A stretch of 64,000 bases of DNA from Amaurobius ferox (GCA_951213105.1 OX578146.1:54273069-54337068), one strand, 5' to 3'; shown: positions 11,870 to 24,231, counted from the first letter of the stretch. A program made the numbers and translations. Notes: a model not told the origin generated them from the sequence alone.

Positions 11870-12140
11870 GTTGTGATTGCTGACATAATTTCATTTTCAA
11901 CAACGTTTCCTTTGATCGATTTCAAATATTTTATTAGTTGCACTCAACAAGGAATATTTGTATGCTCAACTTTAATTATTAACATAAAAAAACACATTTT
12001 TTGAAATTCCAAGAATTGAGTTCTTATTTCTTGTAAAAATGATTTCATTATTAAAACTTTAGAAATTAAATTTTGAATGTTACTTAATCCAGTATTAAGT
12101 ACAAAAACAATGTAGGTATTGAAAATGAAAGATAATGTAT
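11870..12140 (+). repeat. Long diverged direct repeat, second member
   Basis: Counterpart of 11170-11430 with the matching blocks in the same order; substitutions and small indels indicate age. Confidence 0.65.
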
Positions 12141-12240
12141 AATTTGATTACCACTAAGTATGTAGAAATTTGCAAAGGAGTATAGTTTAAAGATGATAGT
12201 TAAACGTTCTAAGTTTTAGTGAAGATATTACTCATTTCTC

Positions 12241-12274
12241 TATTATATATATATTATATATAATAATAGTAGTT

Positions 12275-12306
<32 letters not shown>

Positions 12307-12325
12307 TGCGTGTGTGTGTGTACTT
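12241..12325. repeat. (TA)n and (TG)n microsatellite
   Basis: Alternating TA runs pass into GCGTGTGTGTGTGTAC just upstream of family E copy 2. Confidence 0.95.
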
Positions 12326-12336
12326 ACACATATATA

Positions 12337-13632
12337 CAACAAGAAAGATCAATCATGCTTAAAGCATTGATTATGAAACACTTTCCAACTTCAATGCAAT
12401 TTTATTTTAAAAAGTCGAAAATGCAATACATTCCTCGGTAATATTTTATAACTTATCACAATGCTACATTGATTTATTGTATTTGAAAACTTAAACCTTC
12501 ATTGAAAAAAATGAACTTCATTCAAATGACGGCATTGAAATATAAATTGCCTGGTTTAAATATCTCTAAAATGCAATACATTCCACGGTAATATTTTTAA
12601 AACTATCATAATACTACGATAATTTATTATATTTGAAAACTTCATCGAAAACAACTGAAATAAATTCAAATGACGTCATAGAAAAAATAACACGCCTGGA
12701 TCTCTCTATAAAAGCAAGATTTCATTCATATCATTCATTACAATACTATAATAATTTATTTTATTTAAAAATTAAGACCATGGAGCTACAATTCATAAAC
12801 TCTGTGCTTAAAACTTCATCGAAAAAAATCGTCCTTCTGTTTATAAAATCAATTAATATTTCATTCATATCAGCCATACAGACTCCATGGACTGAATTAT
12901 TTTGTGTTAAAGAAATACAGTAATTCTAATACAACTCATTCTACATATTTTGCAGTTTACATTTTACATAGGTGAAAAATAGACTTTGTTGTAGAAATAA
13001 TCAAATTTGAATGAGAATTTAAACTCAAATATATTGTCATTGTGTTGCTTTAGTATGTAGATGCACAGAATTTAAGCAAAAATAAAGTAGTTTTAGGACG
13101 GATACAGCACTCAATATGAATTAAAAAGAACTTTAAAAAATCACGATTTTGAAACAAGATGGATGCCATATATCATTTTGAAGTGGGTCATGTGATCGTT
13201 TCATATCATGATCACGTGATCGTTTCATATAAGATGTGTAATTATTATTTTAATTTTTATTTAAAAAACTACTGAATATATTTCGCTGAATTTTTTTTTA
13301 TATATTTTATGGAACAATTTGACTATTACCTAAAATTTTCGAAGTAATTTGTGAATTTTAAATCCGCTTAAAAAATGTTTGAAAAATTAGGTCCCATAGG
13401 GCTCAATGTATTTCATTTTTTCTACCCTGGTTCAATCCAAAACTAATTGGGAGATATTATTCATTTATATTCCCATAGGTCCTACAGACTGTTTGAACAA
13501 CATACTAAAATTTCATTTTGATTAAGTCATTTTTACGGCAGTTATCGTGTTAACGGGCAGACAGACAGACAGACAGACACAGAATGAACAAAGTCATAAA
13601 CACTTTTCAACTTTGTTGTAAAGTGTTAAAAA
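12337..13632 (+). repeat. Family E repeat, copy 2
   Basis: Collinear with copy 1 through its full length, including the internal duplication of about 150 bp, TTTACGGCAGTTATCG, (GACA)n at about 13556-13579 and the AAAGTGTTAAAAA end. The mariner relic abuts its 3' end directly. Confidence 0.9.
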
Positions 13633-14927
13633 GGTGTCCAACAAAGGATTCCCTAAATTTAAAATTAAATAACATGAAAACAAAGATCGATAGAAGAATG
13701 CAACAAACGGTATGTTTATTGTGAAAGCTCTAAGAATTTATACAGAAGTTAAATTCCTCTCTTCTGCAAATTTTTTTCTGATATTTCCTCTTCGCCTGAA
13801 GTTTAAAGGGAGGATTCTATTCTCTCCTGGGCACTTCACTAAACCCCCCCCGACCTTGAACCTTCAAGTTTCGAAATAGTAGTTACAAAAGCTGTTAAAA
13901 AATGACGTTGTACAGCTCGTATCAGCATGCGTAAACTCGTCCTCCGCAAGCATTCTTTGCAAACACATCGCAATCTTTTCAAAATGTCCACGGCTCTCAG
14001 CACAGAGGTGGCGCAAACGAACAATATTTGTCATCACATCTTGTAGTGTTTTCAACGGAAAAGGACTCAGATGCCACACAGATCGACGATTCAATGTCGT
14101 CCAGCGTGGTGGGATGGTTCCGGTAGACAGTGATTTTCAATGCGCCCTACAAAAAGTAGTCGCAAGGAGTCAGATCGGGCGAATATGGAGACCAATCCAT
14201 GCCTGCGTCATTAAATTTGGAATAATCCAACGCAATGACTCTATTGCCGAAGTATTCATCAAGTAAGCGAAATACATGTCCGGTGAGATGTGATCAGGCT
14301 CCATCTTGCATGATACACTCCGTGGTTGGTTGATCCTCCAACTTTTGCTGTGTGGCGACAAATTGTTCCAAAATTGCAACGTAACGTTCACTAGTTATCG
14401 TTTCTCGCATGAAAAAAGGGCCAATAATGGCTCTGCTGCATACCGTAGTCTAAACAGTAACTTTGGGAGAATGCAGTGATTTCGCTTCATACAAATGGGA
14501 ATTTTCGGAACTCCAAAATCGCCAGTTTTGTTTATTCACGTATCCATTCAGGTGGAAGTGTGCTTCATCTGTGAACCAGATGCGCTAACCTCCTTCACGT
14601 TTGAACTGTGGATCGCTCTACCCAGTACGCAGTGTGAGCTGTTTGTTCGGAGTCCCCAGTCGAATGACTTCAACCTCCGGTATGATACCTTTGTATGATA
14701 CATATGACATCAGCAGATGTGGATCGCTCTGGGCTTCGGAGCACTATTTTTAGGCACCACTTATTGCGATTACAGCGCCTGTTACCAGCTTTTGTAACTA
14801 CTATTTCGAAACTTCTGTAAAAATTCTTACAGCTTTCACAATAAACATACCGTTTGTTGCATTCTTCTATCGATCTTTGTTTTCATGTTATTTAATTTTA
14901 AATTCAAGGAGTCCTTTGTTGGACACC
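13633..14927 (-). mobile_element. Mariner-like DNA transposon relic with long inverted ends
   Basis: Terminal inverted repeats of about 120 bp start GGTGTCCAACAAAGGA on the left and read back from 14927 on the right. They differ by only a few bases. A further 25-bp inverted pair (TTCGAAATAGTAGTTACAAA) lies at 13868 on the left and next to the TIR at about 14787 on the right, so the two ends differ by a deletion or insertion of about 100 bp. The interior encodes a broken transposase on the minus strand. No TA duplication is visible: the left side abuts a family E end and the right side a (CATA)n block. Confidence 0.88.
13864..14620 (-). pseudogene. Tc1/mariner-superfamily transposase, broken
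   Basis: Reading the minus strand from about 14600 gives WFTDEAHFHLNGYVNKQNW (first catalytic Asp), then an IIGPFF segment, ATQQKLEDQ, MQDGA (second Asp), HVFRLLDEYFGNRVIALDY, YSPDLTPCDYF (third Asp) and a C-terminal RLRHLCAESRGHFEKIAM in a shifted frame. Three in-frame stops are visible: after KVTV, after MQDGA and in DYFL-stop-GAL; the first and last are probable Trp-to-stop changes. I count 47 residues between the second and third Asp, with an insertion in the region where DD41D-type transposases (the group ending SPDLTPMDFFLWG) have a shorter loop. The N-terminal DNA-binding region is mostly missing or unrecognisable. It cannot be active. Confidence 0.85.
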
Positions 14928-14928
14928 C

Positions 14929-15164
14929 AATACATACATATACATGCATACATACATGTACATACATATATACATATATACATACATGTACATACATACA
15001 TGTACATACATATATACATACATACATACATGTACATACATATATACATACATACATACATGTACATACATATATACATACATATATACATACATACATG
15101 TACATACATATATACATACATACATACATGTACATACATATATACATACATACATATAAATACA

Positions 15165-15200
<36 letters not shown>

Positions 15201-15207
15201 TATATAT
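14929..15207. repeat. (CATA)n / TACATGTACATA microsatellite
   Basis: Nearly 280 bp of CATA units, with periodic TACATGTACATACATATA blocks of about 40 bp, then (TA)n. The Tyr/Met/Val/Cys- or Thr/Tyr/Ile/His-rich frames in all six phases are artefacts of this repeat. Confidence 0.97.
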
Positions 15208-15655
15208 ACAAAGCAAATTAAATTTTTTTAAAAGAGTGAAAATAATTTAGATGATTCTAAATGCGAAACATTTGTTACATGTTAGGATAACAAAACAGTT
15301 TCGTCAGTAATATAAATGTTCATTAAATTAAATTTATTTATTGCTCTAAATGCAGTATATAAATAAAATAAAATAATAATGTAACTAAAAAAAATGAAAC
15401 TATAGACATTATATATCGCCTGTTACTACTTAAAAGACTCTTAATGAGTACTAGATTACGAATTCATTGAAATGCAATTGAATAAAGCATAAACAGTTGG
15501 GGTAAACAGAACAACAATCCTTAGGAAATAATACTAGTCAAAAATAGAATGCGCAACGATGGACAGAAGGCAATAAAATTGCAAAATCTGGAGGTTTATA
15601 CAAAACATGTGCCTTCTAGGAATAATTCATTTTATTAAATAACCTTGTAACAATG
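15208..15655. other. Unassigned AT-rich DNA
   Basis: I see nothing that can be assigned between the microsatellite and family E copy 3. Confidence 0.5.
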
Positions 15656-16500
15656 AACAAGAAAGATCAATCATATATAAAGCATTGATTATGAAACTCT
15701 TTCCAACTTCAATGCAATTTTATACAAACATTTCTAAAATGCGATACATTCCTCGGTAATATTTTAAAAATTATCATAACACTACAATAATTTATTATAT
15801 TTGAAAACTCCATCGAAAACAAATGAACTTTATTCAAATGACGTCATCGAAATATAAATTGCCTCTATATAAAAGCAGCATTTTATTCATAAACATTTTT
15901 CCAATAGTTTCATTCATCACAATACTATAATAATTTATTTTATTTAAAAATTTGAAAAATTGTTATCTACATATTTATTTTAAAACATGAAACCTTTCTC
16001 ACATATAAAATAATTAAACTCTTTGAAAGATATTTATTATATAATATATATCCTTTTCCTTTCTGGAGGATATAACGAGAGTCATAATTTAATTGAATTT
16101 GTTTTGTTTTTCTACCTATATTAAATAATTTTGATTTAAAAAACTACCTAACATATTTCACTGAAATTTTTTTTATATATTTTATGGGATAATTTGAATA
16201 TTTTCTAAAATTTTCGAAGCAATCTGTGAATTTTAAATTCGCTTAAAAAATGTTTGAAACATTAGGTCTCATAGGATTCAATGTATTTCATTTTTTCAAC
16301 CCGGGTTCAATAAAAAACTAATTGGGAGATATTATTCATTTATATTCCCATAAGTCCTACAGATCGTCTGAAAAACATACTAAAATTTCATTTTGATAAA
16401 GCCATTTTTACGGCAGTTATCGTGCTAACGGACAGACAGACACAGACAGACAGAATGCACAAAGTCATAAACACTTTCAACTATGTTGTAAAGTGTTAAC
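15656..16500 (+). repeat. Family E repeat, copy 3 (shortened)
   Basis: It begins AACAAGAAAGATCAATCAT and ends with (GACA)n near 16431-16461 and AAAGTGTTAAC. It lacks the internal 150-bp duplication of copies 1 and 2 and has a deletion in the middle part. Confidence 0.88.
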
Positions 16501-16979
16501 AAAAATATTATTTTACACTCAAATGTTTTTCAAAATTGAAAAAGTAAGTATAAGCCTATTAGTACATGTGCATAGATGGTAACACCTTAATTACTGTTGC
16601 CATATATGAAGTCAGCGTTGTCAAACATAAATAATAAAATATAAAATTAGTATTATCGCATAAAATTTATAAATATAATTACCAATCAAACTTGGAAGCT
16701 AGAAAAACAAAAGATATACAACATTAGAAATACAACAGATTATAATTAGATACCAATAGATACAAATAAGTAATTATTAATCTGACCAAAAAACCATTAT
16801 TAATATTAGTCTGAACATAAACATTTCTAAATCGTGATGAAAGCAGAGATATGTTTAATGAAATTAATAAAAATCATTATTATAAAATATTAATATAAAA
16901 ATTAATTAAAATGTATAAACTAATATTAAAATTATATTAAAATTTATAAACTTAGTGCGGTGAAATAATATTATTTAGA
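16501..16979. other. Unassigned, very AT-rich DNA
   Basis: Only TAAT/ATTA-rich sequence; nothing assignable. Confidence 0.5.
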
Positions 16980-19172
16980 TGAGAGTACTGAAATGATGTT
17001 TCGTTAGCATTTGTCTGTCAGTCCAACCGTCCTACTTGTCCTGAGGTATCTACTTCTTTTAGGACACGCCCGGTAAGAGCGCGAAAAATAAGGCCGTGTC
17101 TTTAAACAATAACATTAATTTATTTGCTATACCTAAATCTATTTACAAGCAACATAATACACAAAATATTCCTTTTAAAATAAATGAATTGATCACCCAT
17201 TCCAAAACAACTCAAAAACAAATAATGGTAAAGAGTCTCATAGACTAAGTTGGAACAGATGGAACCCTATCATGAAATTACCTGACGTTAACTATGTAGT
17301 AGATATTTAATTGGAGAGATGGAGCGGAAAGAAAGATACATATCAGGCACAGGCCCTTAAATAGGGAACTCACCAACATCACTTACCGACGGGTCACTCT
17401 CAATTTTCAGAGGACCATGATAGGGGGAGTTCTTTACTGGCTCGAGTCTTAGTCCCTTCTCCTCGCTCCTTTTTTGAATCTTTAAAACTCTCTCTCTCCA
17501 AGATTTTAAAACACACCTCTGAGACTCACAAAACCACCTCATTGGTTTCTGGGGCTTAACCCCTTGACCTAAAAGCAACATCATTTGCTTTTTAGACCCT
17601 CAAAGACCAAAAGCTCTTTTTTCAAACCCCTGCGAACTGATACCCTTTCGGTCGCTAATTCAAAAAAGCCGCCAGCCCTATGATCCCGTCCGAACCGGAC
17701 AACGTTGAATATTTCGGTAAAATGCGATTTCACAAGGTTCACCGCAATTCCTGTTTTCGACTTCGAGTGCAACTGGCAATCTTCAGGCCGACCCTCCGAA
17801 ATAAATAGGTTAACTCTAGATCGCACTCCCCGAAACATTGGATAATGGGTTTACCATGTCACACCACTTAGTAACACATTTAGCGAATTTTTTAAATGTC
17901 ACCAAATTGATAAATATGTTTGTAAATCCAAAAAAATGTCTTGAAATTCATAAAATTGCACTAAATAAATGAAATTAATTGTGTTTTGTTAGGGGATAGT
18001 ATTGTGATGATATTTCGTCAATTTGTCGCCAAGTGGGACTGTCAGGTTTACAGTCCACTTGGCGGTAAATTTGGCAATTCTGTAGAATGTCGTCAAATAT
18101 TCCATAGAGATAGCATTATTCAGACGACATTTTGTCCACCAATTTATATGAAGCAAATTATATCATGTCCCTTAGCACTGGATTTAAATCCATTGTGTTT
18201 ATGTGATAGACGATTTTTAATGATTTTATTCTGATTTGAATAATGAAGATATGTATATAAAATAAATTTCATTGCCATTGCATTTTTAACTGGATAATAT
18301 CAATTACTGTCTTCAGGTTTAAATATTATTATTACTGACATTTTCGGGGATTATTAATTCTGAGATAATTGATATTTTCAAGTTATTATGCTATCGCTTT
18401 ATTGCGGCAAAAATTGTTGAAACGCATATATTCTACGTTGTACGAGTAATCTTCTACAAATGCACGGGTATATCTTCTAATCTACGAGAATATAAGTAGT
18501 ACAGGTATATTGGCATACATTTTGACATATATTGGCATATTTTGAAATCAAGTACGGCTTTCTGGTATGAAGATTACGGGGATTATTGATATTTTCAATT
18601 TATTACGTCATCTGCTTTATTTTGGCAAATATTTTTGAGATTCATATTGTAATACGGATAATGTGCTACTAACACTCCCACATATCTTCTAATCTACGAT
18701 ATTATAGGTAGTACGGGTATATCTTCCCATATAATTTTAGCACATTCATTTTGGCATGTGTTGGAATCAATTCCTACCTTCAAGTTTAAAGATTACGGAT
18801 TTACTGATATTTTCAATTTATACATGTAATCTAATAATACAGGATATATATTCTATTATTCGAGTATTACGGGTCCCATAATATTTTAAAGATTTTATTT
18901 TGCATATATTGATTCAATTCCATATATTTTGTAAATTTGCTTACAAAAGGAGTCCAGAATGTTTTATTCGTCAGATCTGCGCTTGAAGATAATTTTGTTT
19001 AGCGAGAACAGAGATTCTTGAACTGCATTTTAGGAGCATTAAATTAAATATTTTAACAGAATATGTTTTTAAAAATGTCATTTATTATACTATAGGAATT
19101 TGCACATGATTGTGAATTTTAAGTTTCTGTATATTATATACTCCGTACAAAGAACGGGTATGCTGCTAGTTT
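16980..19172 (-). repeat. Family C repeat, copy 1, carrying a solo LTR
   Basis: Reverse complement of 35289-36690: it ends on the right with ACTCCGTACAAAGAACGGGT ATGCTGCTAG and on the left with GAGAGTACTGAAATGATG. Removing 17037-17863 and one target duplication restores collinearity with copy 3 across CCTACT/TAGTAACACATTTAGCG. It contains the NGCCAA-type module (GTCGCCAAGTGGGACTGT, about 18020). Confidence 0.85.
17037..17863 (-). mobile_element. Solo LTR, unrelated to LTR1 and LTR2 (827 bp)
   Basis: Read on the minus strand it runs TGTGACATGG...CTCAGGACA, i.e. TG...CA, and is flanked by CTACT (17032-17036) and CCACT (17864-17868), a 5-bp duplication with one mismatch. The uninterrupted family C copy at 36585 supplies the pre-insertion sequence. 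On the minus strand a TATA-like CTATTTAAGGG (near 17360) and an AATAAA (near 17120) stand in the right order for an LTR promoter and polyadenylation signal. It is GC-richer than its host repeat. The 75- and 85-residue minus-strand frames inside it are not recognisable proteins. Confidence 0.8.
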
Positions 19173-19930
19173 GAAATAACTAAAAATTGCTTATCTTAAA
19201 CAATTGTGAAGTCTTAGTGATCTTATCTTGAACAATTGTGAATTAGAGTATATTACGCTTTACACACGCATCATCATAACAGTATTTTCTAACTGTTACT
19301 TTTCTTCTTTTATATTTTCTTTGCAATTGCAATCAAGCTTATCGCACTTCTTATAGTTAGGTACTTTCAGTTAAACTATTGACCGTTTTATTTGTTGCGT
19401 GGGTGTTTCACGACCTTCTCTATTGATTAAAGCAAAGAATAGGACAAAGAAAACAGAGAGGAAGTAGTTAGAGAAGTTGTAAAAGTCTATACTCAGCTGA
19501 GGACCATGTATAGAAACGATAAAGGACAGATTTCTGCGAAGTCTTTTGGAGCTGTATAATTTTATTACTTTTAATATGTAAACTATATTTTTCAAATCTG
19601 AATGGTACAATTGATAATTAAGCAGAAATTTTTTTGGGGGAAATGTGAGTACTCACAACAAATCGTTGTATTGTGAAAAGTAGCAAAATCGGTTAAAGTA
19701 GTTGTTTTAATTCCAAAAGTATTCCTAAATACCAACATATACACTGAATATATCCGAAATACTAATAATACCACATACATAATTTATTTCAAAACTCTCT
19801 ATTAAGTGACAGCATTAGAAATTGTTTCGACGGACTCTTTATTTAACCAGTTTTTAATAAAGAATTTTGGCAGAAATTTTCCTACCTTTGGCGGAGTGAT
19901 CTGCGTATTAATACTGAGGTAGAAGGTTTA
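19173..19930. other. Unassigned sequence
   Basis: Short minus-strand frames at 19371-19610 and 19592-19780 have no recognisable domain. Nothing else is visible. Confidence 0.45.
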
Positions 19931-19932
19931 TT

Positions 19933-20759
19933 ACTTTCCTTATATACATAATGTATAAGGAAAGTATTGTGACGGGGTCGAAAATTCGAACTAGAGATTT
20001 TGACGGGAGAGCACAAATCAAACATTTTTGAGGTGATGTCTGTCTGTGTGTGTCAGTGAGTCTGTGGAGACGATATCTCACGAGCAAATAGAGCGATTCG
20101 AATGAAATTTGGTACAAAAATCACAATCCGTGAATACTGGAAGCCTATTCTTTTTAAACGTAATCGAATGTTCAGAATCCTCCTAAATTATCGAATGAAA
20201 TTTTGAAAACATCATCAAATAATCAAAACCTTTAATAAAGTTACGCAAATAGACATTTCTTATGTAATTTTTCATTAGAAAACGATTGACGTAAATTTTA
20301 GAACGCTAACATGAACCGTTCTCGAGATATTGTACATTTTTCAAATAAATTTATCAAAAAATCCCATAAATTAAAAAATATATATATTAATTGTAGAGAA
20401 ACATGTTCACTTTTCATATGTAATATCATGCGATAAATTTGGTGACATCATTCTCGTGGATCTAGCTCATTCCATTCATGAGAAAAGATACTTTGAGTAA
20501 TACATTTGTATTTGAACACCGATAGCATTTATCTGCCATATGAATAACTTATTTCTCCGTCCATAGCGCTTGGCGAGATTTTGGCGCCAAATTTGGCGGA
20601 ATGTTGCCAACTTGGCGACTTTTTTAAATGTTGTCAAATTAACGAAAATCTCGCCAAATGGATAAAAATGACACTATAAATCAATGAAAATGACGACTCA
20701 TTGACAAAAATTCAATATCTTGTAAAGAATATAAATATCTACTATAAGAAAGACCTATT
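19933..20759 (+). repeat. Family A repeat, copy A2, lacking the terminal module
   Basis: It starts with the ACTTTCCTTATATACATAAT palindrome and runs through the GCCAA module, but stops at CTACTATAAGAAAGACCTAT, where A3 begins at once. The last 70 bp of a standard copy are missing. Confidence 0.9.
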
Positions 20760-20884
20760 ACTTTCCTTATATACATAATGTCTAAGGAAAGTATTGTGAC
20801 GGGGTCGAAAATTCGAATTCGAATTTTCGACGGGAGAGCACATTTCAAGCATCCCTGATCACGAATCAAACATTTTTTAAGTGA

Positions 20885-20917
<33 letters not shown>

Positions 20918-21741
20918 CAGTGAGTCTGTGGAGACGATAACTGACGAACGAATGAACCGATTCGAACCAAATTTGGTACAAAAATCACAATCCGTAAACA
21001 CTGGAAGCCTATTGTTTTTGTACGCAATCGAATGCTCGGAACCCTCTAAATTTTCGAATGAAATTTTGAAAAAATCGTCAAAAAATCAAAACAAAGTTAC
21101 GCAAATAGACATTTCGTATGTAATTTTTCATTAGAAAACGATTGACATAAATTTTAGAACGCCAGCATGAACCGTTCTCGAGTTTTTAAATGCATGTATC
21201 AATAATCCCATAAATTAAAACAATATATTAACTGTTGAGAAACATGTTCACTTTTCATATGTAATACCATGCGATAAATTGGGTGACATCATTCTCGTGG
21301 ATCTAGCTCGTTCCATTCATGAAAAAAGATACTTTGAGTAATAGTTTTGTATTTGAACGCCAATAGTCATTTATCTACTGTAAGAATAACTTATTTCTTC
21401 GTCCATAATGCTTGGCGAGATTTTGGCGACGAATTTGGCGGAAATTTCGCCAACTTGGCGACATTTTAAAATGTTGCCAAATTAACGAAAATCTCGCCAA
21501 CTGGATAAAAATGACGCAAAATCAATGAAAATGACGACTAATTGTCGAAAATTCAATATCTTGGAAAGAATATTAGTATCTGCTATAAGAAAAACCTACT
21601 TTTTTTTACTGTAAAAGTAGTAAATTCATTACATTATATAAGGAAAATCATGTGTTGCCCACATCAGATTTTTTTTTATTGTAAAAGTAGTAAATTCATT
21701 GCATTATATAAGGAATGTCATGTGCTGCCAACATCAGATTT
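20760..21741 (+). repeat. Family A repeat, copy A3, with doubled terminal module
   Basis: A complete copy in direct contact with A2. The terminal 70-bp module (GTAAAAGTAGTAAATTCATT...CCACATCAG) occurs twice in tandem, at about 21601-21670 and 21671-21741. (TG)n lies at 20886-20916. Confidence 0.92.
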
Positions 21742-21821
21742 TTTTTAAAAATGTAATACGAATGATATTTTTAATAGGAATCAAATACGAATAATACTGT
21801 TATTGCTGTGATTAAATAAGT

Positions 21822-22165
21822 GAATTGAAAAGTTTGGTGACCTAGGGCAAACAATATTTTAAGAATGTATTTGTTAATTAATTCATCAATTTAAATTAGC
21901 AGGAAAACATTCTATGCCTTTAAAATACTGCACACAAAAATAAATATTGTTGATGAAAAATAAAATCAATTGTTTTAACATGCGGGTAGTGCTGAATTGA
22001 GAAATTTGGTGCCCCAGGGCAAACAATATTTTAAGAATCCCTTTGTTAAATAATTCATCAATTTAAAGGACAGAAACAAATTCTATGCCTTAAAAATAAT
22101 GCAGGATAAAAAAGTTTCGTCGATGAAAAAATAAAACCAATTATTTTATATGTATAATATTACGA
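21822..22165. repeat. 172-bp tandem duplication
   Basis: GAATTGAAAAGTTTGGTGAC at 21822 and GAATTGAGAAATTTGGTGCC at 21994 open two collinear units that share GGGCAAACAATATTTTAAGA and TTCTATGCCTT. The copies have diverged moderately. Confidence 0.88.
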
Positions 22166-22774
22166 AGTTTCGTTGAAAAGAATAAAAGTTATAAAATAAA
22201 ATAATAACATTGGAAAGGAAACAATAAATCAGATTTCAAATCACGATCTGCCAGATTTAAACATACACACATAATAGAGTGATTTTGTCGACCAGTTGCG
22301 AAGCCAAAAAATACCTTGCTTCCTAAGAATATAAGCAAACACAACTTTCATGCGATCGGCAACTGATTTTAGAACAAAAAACGTGATTGAAGCGGGAAAA
22401 GGGCGTTTTCAAAGGCAAAGTAGCAGTTCTTTGAATACTTTGTTGGAATTTCAATTTCCTCTTTGGTATTTTAATTTTCATACATAGTGTCCTACCTCTT
22501 GTTCCTTCCTCTTTGGTTTTCACGTTCCTGTTCTCTTCTCATCGTTGAAAACCCCTTTTTTCCTGCTTCAGTCCCGTTTGCTATTCTAATGTGTTACTGA
22601 TCTAGTTTCCTAGAAGGTTGAGCTGCCTGTATGTCCAAACAAAGAAAGCTTTTTTTTTATTGTCTTTGAAATTGATTAATCTTGTACAGTATGTTGCTTT
22701 TAACGGCGGTTTTTTAGTTTTATTTATTTAGTAACTGTTTGAGCTACACGTGAAAAAGAACGCATCTGCAAAGG
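22166..22774. other. Unassigned sequence
   Basis: No gene or defined repeat recognised. A 66-residue minus-strand frame at 22323-22523 shows no domain. Confidence 0.45.
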
Positions 22775-23575
22775 AAAAAATCTGATGTGGGCAGCACATG
22801 ACTTTCCCTGCAGACTTATATCCACATTCTCTTTATTTTAATTAAATTTATTTCACTTTTAATTCAATTTTCTTTCTCATTCGGTAACCGGACTTATTTT
22901 CAAAGGTGGCGTAGAGAAAATAGGAAAAACTAAAATATCTCGAGAACGGCTAGTCCTAGTGTAATGGGGTTGTTCTTATTCTTTTCTTCGTTAAAAATTA
23001 CGTATTAAACAAGCATTTAATGGATATATTTGAGCTTACGTAGTTCTTTAGTTTAGATTTTGACGATTTTTGCGGGCCATTTTGCAAAAAAAAAGGCGGG
23101 CAATTTTTTTCCGAATCGTACCAAAATCTAATCAGCACCAGGGTGACCCATTAGTGACTCATCTACTGAATTTTGTGAAATTCCGTCCATTAGTTTTTCA
23201 GTTACAGTGGATACAAACTTTTGCGGGCCATTTCGCAAAAAAAGGCGGGGTCTTTTATCCCGAATCCTACTCAAAACCAATCAGCACCAGACTCGCTCAC
23301 AAGTGACTTACCTACCTAATTTTGTGAAATTCAGTCCATTAGTTTTTTAATTAGAGAGGATACAAAATCTGCGCAGACAGACAGACACACAGACAGACAG
23401 ACAGACACACAGACAGACAGACACACAGACACACACAGACGTCACGCTAAAAATAGTATTTTCGTATTCTAGAGGTCTCGAAACGTGTAGATCCGTCGAA
23501 AACTCGAGTTGCGATATTCGACATGATTCCAATACTTTCCCTATACATTACCATGTATTGCAGGGAAAGTAAAAA
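22775..23575 (-). repeat. Family B repeat, complete copy
   Basis: Read on the minus strand: starts ACTTTCCCTGCAATACATGG (right edge), has CAGA/TG repeats at 23370-23440, contains two AAATGGCCCGCAAAA blocks, and ends GCAGGGAAAGTCATGTGCTG...CACATCAG (left edge). Its ends form the inverted pair ACTTTCCCTGC / GCAGGGAAAGT. Confidence 0.92.
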
Positions 23576-24080
23576 GAACATACAACATACGCAACGTTAA
23601 ATAATTGTCTTACTTAATATAAAAAACAGTCTTACGTAATCTGAAAGAATAACTTCATGCAAAAATATGAAATTCATGCTTCCTGACGGCAAAAAAATAA
23701 TTTAGTAAGAAATCGCTTTTTATAGATTCGGCGTTTCAAAGCGTTCGTGACAAGAGCTGAAGTCTGTCGTTTCTAATAAAAATAGAACGCGCACGATGGA
23801 CAGAATAATGGCTTTTATTCTAATTTCGTCCAACAAGACCGACTTTGTTTTTGCGAAGCTTTGGTATTCAGTTTAAGTGCTTCATTTTTCAAAGTCACGT
23901 TTCATTCAAGAAGTCAAAAGTATTCCGGAGAAGTTTTGAACATGTCTTGCTCTGAAATATTTTCTTTTTATCAGATCTTGTCATCAGTTGTAGGAAGCGC
24001 TGTTTCGGTTATACATAGCATTAAATTCAATGCGACAGTTTAATGATTGTAACTTTGCTGAAGACAGAAAAAAGTTAATT
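23576..24080. other. Unassigned sequence
   Basis: A 60-residue plus-strand frame at 23861-24043 has no recognisable domain. Nothing else seen. Confidence 0.45.
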
Positions 24081-24114
24081 TTTACTTTCCCTGTGTTACA
24101 TGGTAATGTATAGG

Positions 24115-24231
24115 GCCAACGGCCGTACCGTGCTGAAAACACCGGTTCTCGTTAGATCACCGAAGTGAAGCAGCATCGGGCGCGGTTAGTACTTGGTGGG
24201 TGACCACCTCGGAACGCCGCGTGCTGTTGGC
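24115..24231 (+). ncRNA. 5S rRNA-like head of the SINE
   Basis: GCCAACGGCCGTACC at the 5' end pairs with the closing ...GTGCTGTTGGC, as in the 5S rRNA terminal helix. Internal promoter elements are recognisable: an A-box region AAGCAGCATCGGGCGCGG and a C-box-like GGTGGGTGACCACCTCGGAA. The length of about 117 nt fits 5S rRNA (about 120). It deviates from animal 5S at several places (for example CGTTAGATCACCGAAGTGAA). Its place inside a transposon with target duplications shows it is a retroposed head, not a member of the 5S gene cluster. Confidence 0.85.

Noticed and set aside
14836..15250. Six overlapping Tyr/Met/Val/Cys or Thr/Tyr/Ile/His-rich frames of up to 126 residues
   Set aside because: All follow from the (CATA)n / TACATG microsatellite, which has no stops in several phases on both strands.
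24115..24231. Functional 5S rRNA gene
   Set aside because: Target duplications, (CAA)n tail, shared SINE body and sequence deviations show a retroposed element; a real 5S gene would sit in a cluster with a T-run terminator directly after it.
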